From Achromobacter sp. UMC46 (GTDB lineage: Bacteria > Pseudomonadota > Gammaproteobacteria > Burkholderiales > Burkholderiaceae_B): a stretch of DNA of 64,000 nt. Of the stretch, positions 22,300 to 31,659 are shown piece after piece. The notes under the pieces were generated by a model. It was given only the letters and a program-made list of their open reading frames with translations, did no database searches and was not told the origin of the DNA. Where the stretch lies: NCBI RefSeq assembly GCF_014170335.1, contig NZ_LZZS01000005.1, positions 637,584 through 701,583 of the forward strand, in the 5' to 3' direction. Position 1 is the stretch's first letter; each line of letters begins with the position of its first letter. Made by a program: the position numbers and the translations under genes.

Positions 22300-23808
22300 T
22301 CAGGCTGTCGCGGCCCGGCCGGAAAACACCGGTCCGCAAGGCGCCATTCTGATACCGGGGCGCAACCGTGTCCATGGTTGTTTTGCCGCATCCATCAGCA
22401 TGGAGCCCGGTGCCGCGCAAACCAGAATCGTCTGGGAGATGGATGTGAAATCCGCGCGGAAGTGCGCGGAACTCTTCACCACCAGAATCGCGGCCCGCGT
22501 GGGCTCGACCCCTGCGAACCGGAACATCTCCTGGTCGGCCATCTGCACCTTGTTCGTGGCGACGATGATGCGCACGCCGCCAATGCGCAGGCAGGCGCTG
22601 GGGCCCAGGTCCATGTGGAAGCCGCGATAGAACGCGCCATGGGTATCGAAGCGCCCGTCCGAAGTTTTCTCGACAATGAATTCGCTGTCCAGCGGTTCGT
22701 CGTCGGGAATACCCGAGTGTCCACCCAATGCAATCCGGACCTTATTGCCGACACCCGCGCGGTGCGCGGCCAGGGCCGCGGCGGGATCCACGATCAGACC
22801 GATGGACGCGTCACGCGCGTCGTGGCGGATCAGCGCGCGCAGCACGCCGGTGGTGTCGGAGCTGCCGCCCGCGCCGGGGTTGTCTTGCGCGTCGGCGATG
22901 ACGATGGGCTTGCGGGCATCCTGCGAGAGCCGCATGGCTTCCTGCACGGCTTCGTCGGGGGTGTAGAGCCTGCCGCCGAAGTCGCGCTCGGCATTCAGCA
23001 CGGCGCGCGCCATTTCCGCGGCGGCGGCATCGGCGTCCGCCTGCGTCGTGCCATAGGCCCACACGGTGGGCGCGCATTCCGGAAAGTCCGCGGCGGGGAA
23101 GCCCGTGGCGAACGACAGGCTGGTCACGCCGCGGGATTCGATCTCGCCCACCTGTTCGTACAGGCTGCGCGAAGGTTCGATATCGGTGGACTGCCAGCAC
23201 AGCGAGATCAGATAGGGCAGGGCGCGCAGCGACGCATAGGGCCGCGGCACGCCAGCCAGCCGCAGCGACAGCAGCGCTCCGGCGCGTTGCCCGGTCTCGG
23301 CCATGTCGATGTGGGGGTAGGTGCGGTAGCAGACCAGCGCGTCGGCGTGGCGCACCATGGCGCGGGTGACATTCGCGTGCAGGTCCAGGCTGGCGACGAC
23401 GGGCACGCCGGGCCCGACGAGTTCCCGCACGCGCCTGAGCAGTTCGCCTTCGCCGTCGTCCAGGTGTTCGGTGACCATGGCGCCGTGCAGGTCCAGGTAG
23501 ACGCCGTCCAACGGCATTGCCTCGGACAGGCCTTGCAGGATCAGGGCGCTGATGCGTTCGAACGCGTCCTTGGTGACGAGTCCTGACGGGCTGGCCGCGG
23601 CCCATGTGGTGGGTACGAGCGTGTGATGCGCCATGGCTTCGATGAAGCCCGCCACGGGGATGTTCGCGCCCGCCACGGCCGCGAACATCGCGGGCCCGCT
23701 GACAAGGCGTGGCCAGCCTCCGCCTTTTTCGGCGAAGTCTTCCCAGGTGGCGCGCGAGGGCGCGAACGTATTGGTCTCGTGCTGAAAACCGCCAATCCCG
23801 ATGCGCAT
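22300..23808 (-). CDS. M81 family metallopeptidase, MlrC-like (copy 2)
   Basis: 502 aa from the ATG at 23808, which follows AAGGGG. The zinc segments are FQHETNTFAP (about 8-17), DLHGAMVTEH, SLDLHANVT and TYPHIDMAETG, matching those of the second M81 gene at the other end of this operon; overall similarity between the copies is moderate. It lacks a signal peptide. First gene of the operon and 81 bases upstream of the binding-protein gene, so the transporter is flanked by two paralogous hydrolases. Likely roles are hydrolysis of an imported amide or cyclic/beta-amino peptide; this is inference. Confidence 0.88.
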   Translation of the reverse strand: MRIGIGGFQHETNTFAPSRATWEDFAEKGGGWPRLVSGPAMFAAVAGANIPVAGFIEAMAHHTLVPTTWAAASPSGLVTKDAFERISALILQGLSEAMPLDGVYLDLHGAMVTEHLDDGEGELLRRVRELVGPGVPVVASLDLHANVTRAMVRHADALVCYRTYPHIDMAETGQRAGALLSLRLAGVPRPYASLRALPYLISLCWQSTDIEPSRSLYEQVGEIESRGVTSLSFATGFPAADFPECAPTVWAYGTTQADADAAAAEMARAVLNAERDFGGRLYTPDEAVQEAMRLSQDARKPIVIADAQDNPGAGGSSDTTGVLRALIRHDARDASIGLIVDPAAALAAHRAGVGNKVRIALGGHSGIPDDEPLDSEFIVEKTSDGRFDTHGAFYRGFHMDLGPSACLRIGGVRIIVATNKVQMADQEMFRFAGVEPTRAAILVVKSSAHFRADFTSISQTILVCAAPGSMLMDAAKQPWTRLRPGIRMAPCGPVFSGRAATA

Positions 23809-23954
23809 CTGGCATCCCCTTGTCGTCTTGGTGTTCGGAAGGCGCGGGGACGACACCGCGCCTGGTTCAGTACTCCCCTGGCGCCGGCGCACACCCCGCG
23901 ATCCACGGATCGGGCGCAGCGCCGCAATCTGGCAAAACCTTCCCGAGCGGGGCC

Positions 23955-24030
23955 GCGCGGATCCGGCTCTGCCGGTCCGCAGCGGCGCCCCCTCGAGGGG
24001 AAAGCGCGCAGCGCTTCGGGGGTGGGCTCA
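23955..24030. repeat. GC-rich intergenic repeat-like element
   Basis: The gap between mmsA and the M81 gene (23809-24036) contains two nested structures: CGGATCCGGC-TCT-GCCGGTCCG (about 23960-23981) and CCCCCTCGAGGGG followed by GCGCGCAGCGC and TTCGGGGGTGGGC (about 23988-24028). A direct repeat GGGCTCAC occurs twice just after. From memory, sequences of this build recur downstream of genes in Achromobacter/Bordetella; copy number cannot be shown from one window. Confidence 0.45.
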
Positions 24031-24036
24031 CTGGGC

Positions 24037-25530
24037 TCACTTTGCCACAGGCATGGTGAATTCGGCGCCCTTGGCGATGCTGTCGGGCCAGCGCTGCATC
24101 ACGCTCTTGTAGCGGGAATAGAAGCGGATGCCTTCTTCGCCGTAGGCATGGTGGTCGCCGAACAGCGAACGCTTCCAGCCGCCGAACGAATGCCAGGCCA
24201 TGGGCACGGGAATCGGCACGTTGATGCCGACCATGCCCACCTTGATCTGGCGGGCGAAGGCGCGCGCGACACCGCCGTCGGACGTGAAGCACGCGACCCC
24301 GTTGCCGAATTCATGCGCGTTGATCAGGTCGACCGCGCTGGCGAAGTCGGGCACGCGCACGACGCACAGCACGGGGCCGAAGATCTCTTCGCGGTAGATG
24401 TTCATGGCGGGCTTGACGTGGTCGAACAGCGTGCCGCCCAGGAAGAAGCCGCGCTCATTGCCGGGCACGGTCAGGCCACGGCCGTCCACGACCATGTCGG
24501 CGCCTGAGGCGATGCCGTCTTCGATGTAGCTCATGACCTTGGCGCGATGCTGCGCCGTCACCAGCGGGCCCATTTCGGCGTCCGGCTGCATGCCGTCCTT
24601 GACGATCAGCGCCTTCACGCGGGGGATCAGGCGTTCGACGACCTTGTCGGCCACGTCGCCGACCACCACGGCCACCGAAATCGCCATGCAGCGCTCGCCG
24701 GCCGAGCCATACGCCGCGCCCATCAGCGCGTCGGTGACCTGGTCGAGGTCGGCGTCGGGCATCACCACCAGATGGTTCTTGGCGCCGCCCAGGGCCTGCA
24801 CGCGCTTGCCGCGCTTGGTGCCTTCAGAATAGATATATTCAGCGATGGGCGTCGACCCCACGAACGACAGCGCTTCGACGTCGGGATGCGCGATCAGCGC
24901 GTCCACGGCCTGCTTGTCGCCATGCACCACGTTGAAGACGCCGCCGGGCAGGCCGGCTTCCGTCAGCAATTCGGCCAGGCGCAGCGAGGCCGACGGATCG
25001 CGTTCGGACGGCTTGAGCACGAAGGTGTTACCGCAGGCGATGGCCACCGGGAACATCCAGCACGGCACCATCATCGGGAAGTTGAACGGCGTGACGCCGG
25101 CGACCACGCCCAGGGGCTGGCGCATGCTCCAGTTGTCGATGCCGCCGCCGATCTGGTCGGAGTACTGGCCCTTGAGCAGTTGCGGGATGCCGCAAGCGAA
25201 TTCGACGATCTCGATGCCGCGCATGACCTCGCCCTTGGCATCGGAGAAGACCTTGCCGTGTTCGCGGGTGATCAGTTCGGCCAGTTCGTCCTGGTGCTTG
25301 TCCAGCAGCGCCTTGAAGTTGAACAGGATGCGGGCGCGCTTGAGCGCGGGGGTCTCGGACCAGGCGGGGAACGCTGCCTTGGCGGCGGCGACGGCGATGG
25401 CGACGTCGTCGTTGGAAGCCAGCGGCACCGACGCGCAGATCTCGCCGGTGGCGGGATTGAAGCCGTCGGCGTAGCGGCTGCTGCGGCCTTCGTAGTGCTG
25501 GCCGTTGATGAAATGGGAGATCTTCTTCAT
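24037..25530 (-). CDS. mmsA: Methylmalonate/malonate-semialdehyde dehydrogenase (CoA-acylating)
   Basis: 497 aa, aldehyde dehydrogenase superfamily. The catalytic cysteine is C281 in [12 protein letters not shown] and [13 protein letters not shown] mark the CoA-dependent MmsA/IolA subgroup. It oxidises methylmalonate semialdehyde to propionyl-CoA or malonate semialdehyde to acetyl-CoA with NAD. It lies 116 bases downstream of the omega-amino acid aminotransferase gene, which generates malonate semialdehyde from beta-alanine, so the pair forms a beta-alanine degradation step to acetyl-CoA. Valine or inositol breakdown are alternatives but no partner genes for those are present. Confidence 0.94.
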   Translation of the reverse strand: MKKISHFINGQHYEGRSSRYADGFNPATGEICASVPLASNDDVAIAVAAAKAAFPAWSETPALKRARILFNFKALLDKHQDELAELITREHGKVFSDAKGEVMRGIEIVEFACGIPQLLKGQYSDQIGGGIDNWSMRQPLGVVAGVTPFNFPMMVPCWMFPVAIACGNTFVLKPSERDPSASLRLAELLTEAGLPGGVFNVVHGDKQAVDALIAHPDVEALSFVGSTPIAEYIYSEGTKRGKRVQALGGAKNHLVVMPDADLDQVTDALMGAAYGSAGERCMAISVAVVVGDVADKVVERLIPRVKALIVKDGMQPDAEMGPLVTAQHRAKVMSYIEDGIASGADMVVDGRGLTVPGNERGFFLGGTLFDHVKPAMNIYREEIFGPVLCVVRVPDFASAVDLINAHEFGNGVACFTSDGGVARAFARQIKVGMVGINVPIPVPMAWHSFGGWKRSLFGDHHAYGEEGIRFYSRYKSVMQRWPDSIAKGAEFTMPVAK

Positions 25531-25646
25531 TGTGTGGAAGCTCGAAAAGCGGGATTCTTCAAAAACGTCCGAGGGCGGCCATCGGCCGCCCGCGAAGCTG
25601 TGTCAATGCGCGCGGCGGTGCCGCGGCAGGGGGGGCGCGATGCCGC

Positions 25647-26972
25647 TCAAGCGACCTCTTTCAGGACCTTGCCGATCTGGTCGAAGATCTGGCCGATCTG
25701 GGCCTCTTCGATGATCAGCGGCGGCGAGACGGCGATGATGTCGCCGGTGTAGCGCACCATCAGGCCGCTGTCGAAGCACTTCTGGAAGACCTCGCTGGCG
25801 CGGGCGCCCGGTGCTCCGGCGCGCGACGACAGTTCGATGCCCGCCACCAGGCCCAGGTTGCGCACGTCGATGACGTGCGGCGCGCCCTTCAGGCCGTGCA
25901 CGGCTTCCTGGAATGCGCCGGACAGTTTACGGGCGCGGGCGAACAGGTCTTCGCGGCGGTAGATGTCCAGCGTCGCCAGGATGGCGGCGGCGGCCAGCGG
26001 GTGCGCCGAATAGGTGTAGCCGTGGAAGAACTCGATGCCGCCCGCCGGGCCGTTGACGATGGCGTCGTGGACTTCGCGCTTGACCGCGACCGCGCCGGCC
26101 GGCACCGCGGCGTTGCTGACGCCCTTGGCCATGGCGATGATGTCCGGCGTCACGCCGAAGAATTCGGAGGCGGTGGCGGCGCCCAGGCGGCCGTAGGCGG
26201 TGATGACTTCGTCGAAAATCAGCAGGATGCCGTGCTTGGACGTGATCTCGCGCAGCTTTTCAAGATAGCCCTTGGGCGGGATCAGCACGCCCGTGGACCC
26301 GGCCATCGGTTCGACGATGACGGCGGCGATGGTCGAGGCGTCGTGCAGCGCGACGATGCGTTCCAGTTCGTCGGCCAGGTTGGCGCCCCAGGCGGGCTGG
26401 CCCTTGGAGTAGGCGTTCTGCTCCAGGTTGTGGGTATGCGGCAGGTGGTCCACGGCGGGCAGCAGCGCGCCGGAGAAGGTCTTGCGGTTGGTCGAGATGC
26501 CGCCCACCGAGATGCCACCGAAGCCCACGCCGTGATAGCCACGTTCGCGGCCGATCAGGCGGGTGCGCTGGCCTTCGCCGCGGGCGCGGTGGTAGGCCAG
26601 GGCGATTTTCAGGGATGTATCGACGGACTCGGAGCCGGAGTTCGTGAAGAAGACGCGGTCCAGGCCCTGGGGCATGAAGCTGGCGACGGCCGTGGCGGCC
26701 TCGAAGGCCAGCGGGTGGCCCAGCTGGAAGCCGGGCGCGTAATCCATGATGCCGGCCTGGCGGGAAATCGCGTCGACGATTTCCTGGCGGCCGTGGCCGG
26801 CGTTGACGCACCACAGGCCGGCGGTGCCGTCCAGGATCTGGCGGCCGTCGGCCGAGGTGTAGTACATGCCTTTGGCCGATGCCAGCATGCGCGGGTGTGC
26901 CTTGAACTGCTTGTTGGCAGTGAAGGGCATCCAGAGATGGGACAGGTCGGGCAACTCGGCGGGGGCGTTCAT
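25647..26972 (-). CDS. Omega-amino acid--pyruvate aminotransferase (class III)
   Basis: 441 aa. Class III PLP fold with the Schiff-base lysine K283 in AMAKGVSNAAVPAGAV and LLIFDEVITAYGR before it. N-terminal LPDLSHLWMPFTANKQFK and FTNSGSESVDTSLKIALAYHRARGEG closely fit beta-alanine:pyruvate aminotransferases (BauA/OapT). It moves the amino group of beta-alanine or another omega-amino acid to pyruvate, giving malonate semialdehyde and alanine. Divergent from a MocR regulator across a 161-bp region with paired operators, and upstream of mmsA. Confidence 0.92.
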   Translation of the reverse strand: MNAPAELPDLSHLWMPFTANKQFKAHPRMLASAKGMYYTSADGRQILDGTAGLWCVNAGHGRQEIVDAISRQAGIMDYAPGFQLGHPLAFEAATAVASFMPQGLDRVFFTNSGSESVDTSLKIALAYHRARGEGQRTRLIGRERGYHGVGFGGISVGGISTNRKTFSGALLPAVDHLPHTHNLEQNAYSKGQPAWGANLADELERIVALHDASTIAAVIVEPMAGSTGVLIPPKGYLEKLREITSKHGILLIFDEVITAYGRLGAATASEFFGVTPDIIAMAKGVSNAAVPAGAVAVKREVHDAIVNGPAGGIEFFHGYTYSAHPLAAAAILATLDIYRREDLFARARKLSGAFQEAVHGLKGAPHVIDVRNLGLVAGIELSSRAGAPGARASEVFQKCFDSGLMVRYTGDIIAVSPPLIIEEAQIGQIFDQIGKVLKEVA

Positions 26973-27066
26973 GGCGGCTCCAGGGGATGGACAACCGGCG
27001 GGCCTGCACGGAAAGGGCGCAGCCGCCGGGATTCGAATGATTCTGGTACGTCCCGCGGGGAATGAA

Positions 27067-27094
27067 AATATACGATCTGCGCAAATGCCGCTAA
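27067..27094 (-). promoter_or_regulatory. Candidate promoter of the aminotransferase gene
   Basis: On the minus strand TTAGCG (27094-27089), 16 bases, TATATT (27072-27067) gives a promoter with a poor -35 and good -10, about 95 bases before the aminotransferase ATG. A weak -35 overlapping a regulator site is typical of activator-dependent promoters. Confidence 0.4.
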
Positions 27095-27127
27095 CTGTAT
27101 AGTTGCAGGTGGTCTAACTGTACAGTT
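27093..27127. promoter_or_regulatory. Two palindromic operators, probably for the MocR regulator
   Basis: AACTGTATAGTT (27093-27104, one mismatch from a palindrome) and AACTGTACAGTT (27116-27127, perfect palindrome) repeat in the same orientation with a 23-bp period, both preceded by CT. The first overlaps the candidate -35 of the divergent aminotransferase promoter; the second ends six bases before the GTG of the regulator. This fits activation of the catabolic genes and autorepression. Confidence 0.65.
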
Positions 27128-27133
27128 TTCTCC

Positions 27134-28552
27134 GTGATCGATTTCCAGCCCAACCGCGCCCGCGGACTTGCGCCGACCCTTGTCGAACAGCTGGTCGCGG
27201 CCATTCTGCGCGCCATCGAAGTGCAGACGCTGCGTCCGGGTATGTCCCTACCCTCAGTGCGCGAGCTTGCGCGCCAGTACGGCATCAGCACGTTCACGGT
27301 GGCCAGCGCCTACAGCCGGCTGGTGTCGCAGGGCTGGCTGGCCGCGCGGCCGGGCGCCGGCTACCGGGTGGCCTCGCCCGACGCGCCCGCACGCCAGGGC
27401 GAGCCCCTGTCCTGGGAGCCGCCGCGGTTGAACGCCGGCTGGTTGCTGTCGGACATCTTCGCGGACCATTCCATCCCGATCAAATCGGGATGCGGCTGGC
27501 TGCCGGGCGAATGGCTGAATGAAGAAGGCATGCACCTGGCGCTGCGACACATGGGGCGGGTGCCGGCGATGCGCGTCGCCAACTACGGGCACCCTTACGG
27601 CTATGCGCCGCTCCGCGAGACCATCGCGGCCAGCCTGAGCGCGCAGGGCATGGAGGTGGAAGTCTCGCAGGTGCTGCTGACCCAGGGCGTGTCGCACGGG
27701 CTGGACATGGTCAGCCGCACGCTGCTGCGGCCGGGCGACACCGTGGTGGTGGAGCAGCCCGCCTATGCCAACCTGCTGCAGTTGCTGCGCCTTCTTGGCC
27801 TGCGCGTCGTGGCGGTGCCGCGCACGGCCGACGGGCTGGACTGCGAGGCCCTGGAGCGCGTCGTGGCCCAGCACCAGCCTCGCGCGCTGTACATCAATAC
27901 GGCGTTGCAGAATCCGTCGGGCGCCAGCATCGGCATGGCCAATGCGTTCCGCATCCTGCAAGTGGCCGAACGCCATGGGCTGTGGGTGATCGAGGACGAC
28001 ATCTCCCGCGACCTGGCCCCGGGCGTGACGCCGATGCTGGCCGCGCTGGACGGGGCGCGGCGCGTGATCTACCTGGGCGGCTATTCCAAAGTCATCAGCC
28101 CGTCGGTGCGGGTGGGCTATGTGGTGGCGCACCGCGACCTGACGCGCGATATCGCGCGCACCAAGATGGCGGTGGGCCTGACATCGCCCGAGATCATGGA
28201 GCGCATCGTGCACCAGGTGATCCGCGAGGGGCGCTACCGCGCGCACATCGCACGGACCCGCGAGCGGCTGGCCGCGGCGCATGCCGTCGTCGCCGGCCAG
28301 ATGCAGCAGCACGGGTTCGAGATCTACGGACGGCCGCAGGGGGGCTTGTTCCTGTGGGCGAAGGTGGCGGGGCAGTGGCGCGAACGCGGCGCCAACGGCC
28401 TGGCCGAGCTGGCGCTGAAGGACGGGATCTGGCTGGCGCCAGGTTCCTACTTCGAAGTGGACGAGGCCGATACGCCCTGGGTGCGCTTCAATGTGGCGTA
28501 CTCCGAAGCGCCCGCGCTGTGGCGCTTCATGCGCAATGCGGGCGCCGCCTGA
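27134..28552 (+). CDS. MocR/PdxR-type transcriptional regulator (GntR HTH plus aminotransferase domain)
   Basis: 472 aa, GTG start. Residues 1-75 are a GntR winged helix (LPSVRELARQYGISTFTVASAYSRLVSQGW); residues about 100-465 are a class I aminotransferase-like effector domain whose PLP lysine is K319 in GGYSKVISPSVRVGY. In this family PLP and an amino acid or derivative control DNA binding. It is divergent from the omega-amino acid aminotransferase and probably activates it, by analogy with GabR/BauR-type arrangements. The upstream region carries two matching palindromes. Confidence 0.92.
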   Translation: MIDFQPNRARGLAPTLVEQLVAAILRAIEVQTLRPGMSLPSVRELARQYGISTFTVASAYSRLVSQGWLAARPGAGYRVASPDAPARQGEPLSWEPPRLNAGWLLSDIFADHSIPIKSGCGWLPGEWLNEEGMHLALRHMGRVPAMRVANYGHPYGYAPLRETIAASLSAQGMEVEVSQVLLTQGVSHGLDMVSRTLLRPGDTVVVEQPAYANLLQLLRLLGLRVVAVPRTADGLDCEALERVVAQHQPRALYINTALQNPSGASIGMANAFRILQVAERHGLWVIEDDISRDLAPGVTPMLAALDGARRVIYLGGYSKVISPSVRVGYVVAHRDLTRDIARTKMAVGLTSPEIMERIVHQVIREGRYRAHIARTRERLAAAHAVVAGQMQQHGFEIYGRPQGGLFLWAKVAGQWRERGANGLAELALKDGIWLAPGSYFEVDEADTPWVRFNVAYSEAPALWRFMRNAGAA

Positions 28553-28570
28553 AGCGGGCGGCGCTGCCGG

Positions 28571-29056
28571 TCAGGCGCGTTCGTAGGTGACGAAGTCGTA
28601 GCCGTAGCCGTTTTCGGCGGGCTGGGCGTCACGCGCGGTTTCCTTCCATTGGAAGGCGGGCAGCAGGGGGAAGAAGGCGTCGCCGTCCACCTGGGCATGG
28701 ACTTCGGTGGCCAGCACACGCCGCGCCAGCGGCAGCGCCTGCGCGTAGATCTGCGCGCCACCGATCACGAACGCCTGTTCCACATCGCCGCAGGCGGCAA
28801 TCGCGGCGTCCAGCGTGGTCACGACGGTCGCGCCGGGGGCGACGAAATCCGGATTGCGGCTGATCACGATGTTGGCGCGGCCCGGTAGCGGGCGGCCCAG
28901 CGAGTCCCAGGTCTTGCGGCCCATGACGATGGGATGGCCCAGCGTGCTGCGCTTGAAGTGCGCCAGGTCGCCCGGCAACTTCCAGGGCAGGGTGTTGTCG
29001 CGTCCGATGACGCGGTTATCGGAATAGGCAACGATCAGGGTAAGGCTGGCGGGCAT
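28571..29056 (-). CDS. folA: Dihydrofolate reductase
   Basis: 161 aa from the ATG at 29056; an in-frame TTG at 29068 would add four residues and neither has a visible ribosome binding site. Family segments: LTLIVAYSDNRVIGRDNTLPWKLPGDLAHFK, GHPIVMGRKTWDSLGRPLPGR and QAFVIGGAQIYAQAL. It reduces dihydrofolate to tetrahydrofolate with NADPH, restoring the cofactor spent by thymidylate synthase, whose gene lies 2.6 kb upstream on the same strand. Converges with the MocR gene. Confidence 0.96.
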   Translation of the reverse strand: MPASLTLIVAYSDNRVIGRDNTLPWKLPGDLAHFKRSTLGHPIVMGRKTWDSLGRPLPGRANIVISRNPDFVAPGATVVTTLDAAIAACGDVEQAFVIGGAQIYAQALPLARRVLATEVHAQVDGDAFFPLLPAFQWKETARDAQPAENGYGYDFVTYERA

Positions 29057-29171
29057 GCGGGCGGGCAACGGTGGGGTCAGCCGGGAGTCGGCCGATCGGA
29101 CGGCGTAAGCGTAGCAAATTCCGCTGTGCCGGGTCGGGGGCGCCGAACCGGGGGCGCCTAGCCGGGGGCGC

Positions 29172-31235
29172 CTAGCCGGCCGCGTGTTCCAGGAATTCCG
29201 TCGCGGGCATCGGGCGGCCCAGCAGGAAGCCCTGCAGGGAATCGCAGCCCAGGCCGGTCAGGAACTTCTGCTGAGCCGCCGTCTCGACGCCTTCGGCGAC
29301 GATCCGCAGGTTCAGCTGCTGCGCCAGCGCGACGATGGCCGAGACGATGGCGGCGTCTTCGTTATCGTTTTCCAGCTGGTTCACGAAGCCCCGGTCGATC
29401 TTCAATTCGGTGGCAGGCAGGCGCTTCAGATACAGCAGGCTGGAGTAGCCGGTGCCGAAGTCGTCGATGGAGATGGTCACGCCCAGGCCGGACAGGCGCT
29501 TGAGCACGGCCAGACTGGCCTCGGCGTCGCGCATGGCCGTGGATTCGGTCACTTCCAGCGTCAGGCACGCCGGTGGAACGTCGTTTCGCGCGAGCGCGGC
29601 GCGCACGGTTTCAACCAGGCTGGCATGGGCGAACTGCAGCGCCGAGATGTTGACGGCGATGGTCCAGTGGCCCTGGCCGGCGTTGATCCATTCCCGCATC
29701 TGCCGGCAGGCTTCGTTGATCACCCATTCCCCGATGGACAGGATCAGGCCCGTCTTTTCGGCGATGGGGATGAACTGGTCCGGACCGACCAGGCCGCGTG
29801 TCGGATGGTTCCAGCGCACCAGCGCTTCGGCGCCCATGATGGGGCCGGCGGGCGCTTCGTACTTGGGCTGGTAGTGCAGCACGAACTGGTCGCGCTCTTG
29901 CGCCAGGCGCAGGTCGTGCAGCAGTTCTATCTGTTCGTGCGCGTCCGCGTTCATGGACGGCTCGAAGAAGCTGTAGCCGGTGCCGCCCAGGCGCTTGGCG
30001 TGGTACATCGCGGCGTCGGCGTTGGTCAGCAGGCTGTGGGTGTCTTCGCCGTCGTTGGGGTAGATCGCGATGCCCACACTGGACGTCACCAGCACTTCGT
30101 GGCCGTAGACCATGACCGGGCGGGCGATCGCCTCGATCAGCCGGTCCGCCACGTTCGCGGCGTCGGTGGGTTCGATCACTTCGCTCAGGACGATGAACTC
30201 GTCGCCGCCCAGGCGCGCCACCGTGTCCTGCGTGCGCAAGGTCTGCCGGATGCGCTGCGCCAGATCGATCAGCAGGGCGTCGCCGGTGTGGTGGCCGTAG
30301 GCGTCGTTGACCGCCTTGAACCCGTCCAGGTCGAAGAACAGCACGGCGAAGTAGCCCTTGCGGCGGCTGGCGCTTTCGATGGCCTGCTCCATCCGGTCTT
30401 CAAGCAGGATGCGGTTGGGCAATTTGGTCAGCGTATCGTGCAGCGCCAGCTGCACCAGTTCTTCGTTGGCTTCGGCCAGCGACGAGGCCAGTGCCGACGT
30501 GCGCGCCTCCAGCCGGTTGTCCAGCACGGCGACGACAAGCGCGATGGCCAGCACGCTGAGCGTCACGGCGGTGACGGCGATGGCCAGCCAACCGGCCGAG
30601 ATGCCGCCGTCGGCGGCCATGCAGATGCTGCCGGCCGGAAAGCCCGCGGCCTCCATGCCCGAATAGTGCATGCCGACGATGGCGATGCCCATGACGACCG
30701 ACGCCAGCGGCCGGGACAAGGCCATGCGCGGCCCGTCCTGGCGCAGCCGGTAGGTGATCCACAGCGCGGCGCCGGAGGCGGCCACGGCGATCAGGATGGA
30801 CAGCGAGAACCATGTGGTGTCGTAGACGATGCCGGGCGCCATGCGCATCGCGGCCATGCCCAGGTAGTGCATCGAGGCGATCCCGGCGCCCATCAGCAGG
30901 GCGCCGGCGACGAGTCTCGGCCAGGGCAGTTCGTCCTTGCACACGATCCAGAGGGCGAAGGCCGAGCAGCCGATGGCGATGCCCAGCGACAGGACGGTCA
31001 GGGGCAGGTCGTAGCCCATGGGGATGGGCAGGTTGAAGGCCAGCATGCCGACGAAGTGCATGGACCAGATGCCGATGCCCATGGCGAGCGCGCCGCCCGC
31101 CAGCCAGTAGCGCGCGGCCGGCAGCCCATGCGAGGCCCGTACGCGATTGGCCATGCCCAACGCCGTATATGACGCCAGGATGGCGACCCCTAGGGATACG
31201 AGGACGAGCGAAGGGTTATAAGTTCCAACGAGCAT
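29172..31235 (-). CDS. MHYT-GGDEF-EAL membrane signalling protein
   Basis: 687 aa. Residues about 5-245 form an MHYT sensor with seven membrane helices and the three motifs SMHFVGM, SMHYLGM and GMHYSGM, thought to bind a metal and sense a gas such as oxygen, CO or NO. A short coiled linker (about 248-270) leads to a GGDEF domain with intact GGDEF at 343-347 and an EAL domain with EALVRW at 470-475, plus DDFGTGYSS and AEGVET. Both c-di-GMP synthesis and hydrolysis are therefore possible. It sits between folA and thyA, which usually are neighbours. Confidence 0.95.
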   Translation of the reverse strand: MLVGTYNPSLVLVSLGVAILASYTALGMANRVRASHGLPAARYWLAGGALAMGIGIWSMHFVGMLAFNLPIPMGYDLPLTVLSLGIAIGCSAFALWIVCKDELPWPRLVAGALLMGAGIASMHYLGMAAMRMAPGIVYDTTWFSLSILIAVAASGAALWITYRLRQDGPRMALSRPLASVVMGIAIVGMHYSGMEAAGFPAGSICMAADGGISAGWLAIAVTAVTLSVLAIALVVAVLDNRLEARTSALASSLAEANEELVQLALHDTLTKLPNRILLEDRMEQAIESASRRKGYFAVLFFDLDGFKAVNDAYGHHTGDALLIDLAQRIRQTLRTQDTVARLGGDEFIVLSEVIEPTDAANVADRLIEAIARPVMVYGHEVLVTSSVGIAIYPNDGEDTHSLLTNADAAMYHAKRLGGTGYSFFEPSMNADAHEQIELLHDLRLAQERDQFVLHYQPKYEAPAGPIMGAEALVRWNHPTRGLVGPDQFIPIAEKTGLILSIGEWVINEACRQMREWINAGQGHWTIAVNISALQFAHASLVETVRAALARNDVPPACLTLEVTESTAMRDAEASLAVLKRLSGLGVTISIDDFGTGYSSLLYLKRLPATELKIDRGFVNQLENDNEDAAIVSAIVALAQQLNLRIVAEGVETAAQQKFLTGLGCDSLQGFLLGRPMPATEFLEHAAG

Positions 31236-31659
31236 TTGTGGGGTCCTGTCCTGAGCGCTTACTGCGATCGCGCCGGCCTCAAATCAAATCAATTAGTAGT
31301 CAACAGTTGCAATTGGGTCGCAAGACAATTCCTGCTGTCGACGCTGGCGATTTACATACTCTCTTATCGGGAAGGGGGATGAGGCGGGCTGCCTGCGGTC
31401 GGCGCTGCCGGATGGGCTGCGCGGTCTCGCGGCAAGCGAAACGCGCGGCTCGGCATGGGCCGGTCGGAAGCCCCGGCGCGCAGCGCATTCTGGACGCGCG
31501 TCCGAGGCTAAGGGATGGGTTATACCGAAATCGCGCTTCCAGATGCTCACCAATCTTCACTTGTGCCGGCAGGCGCGGCATATCCGCCTGCGAGCAAGGG
31601 CCTGCGGCGGCCGGCCCCGCGCATCCAGGGCGGCCCGAGTCGGCACGCCGGGCGCGATC
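31236..31659. other. Intergenic region upstream of the MHYT-GGDEF-EAL gene
   Basis: This 424-bp gap separates thyA from the signalling gene; both are on the minus strand. The stretch 31283-31330 is AT-rich with the minus-strand sequences TTGCAA, TTGACT and a repeated TTGATT, a likely promoter for the signalling gene, though no -35/-10 pair with correct spacing stands out. The remainder is GC-rich and I see no convincing gene or structure. Confidence 0.3.

Noticed and set aside
31300..31581. Short minus-strand frames in the gap upstream of the MHYT-GGDEF-EAL gene
   Set aside because: No ribosome binding site or recognisable sequence; arginine- and proline-rich chance frames.
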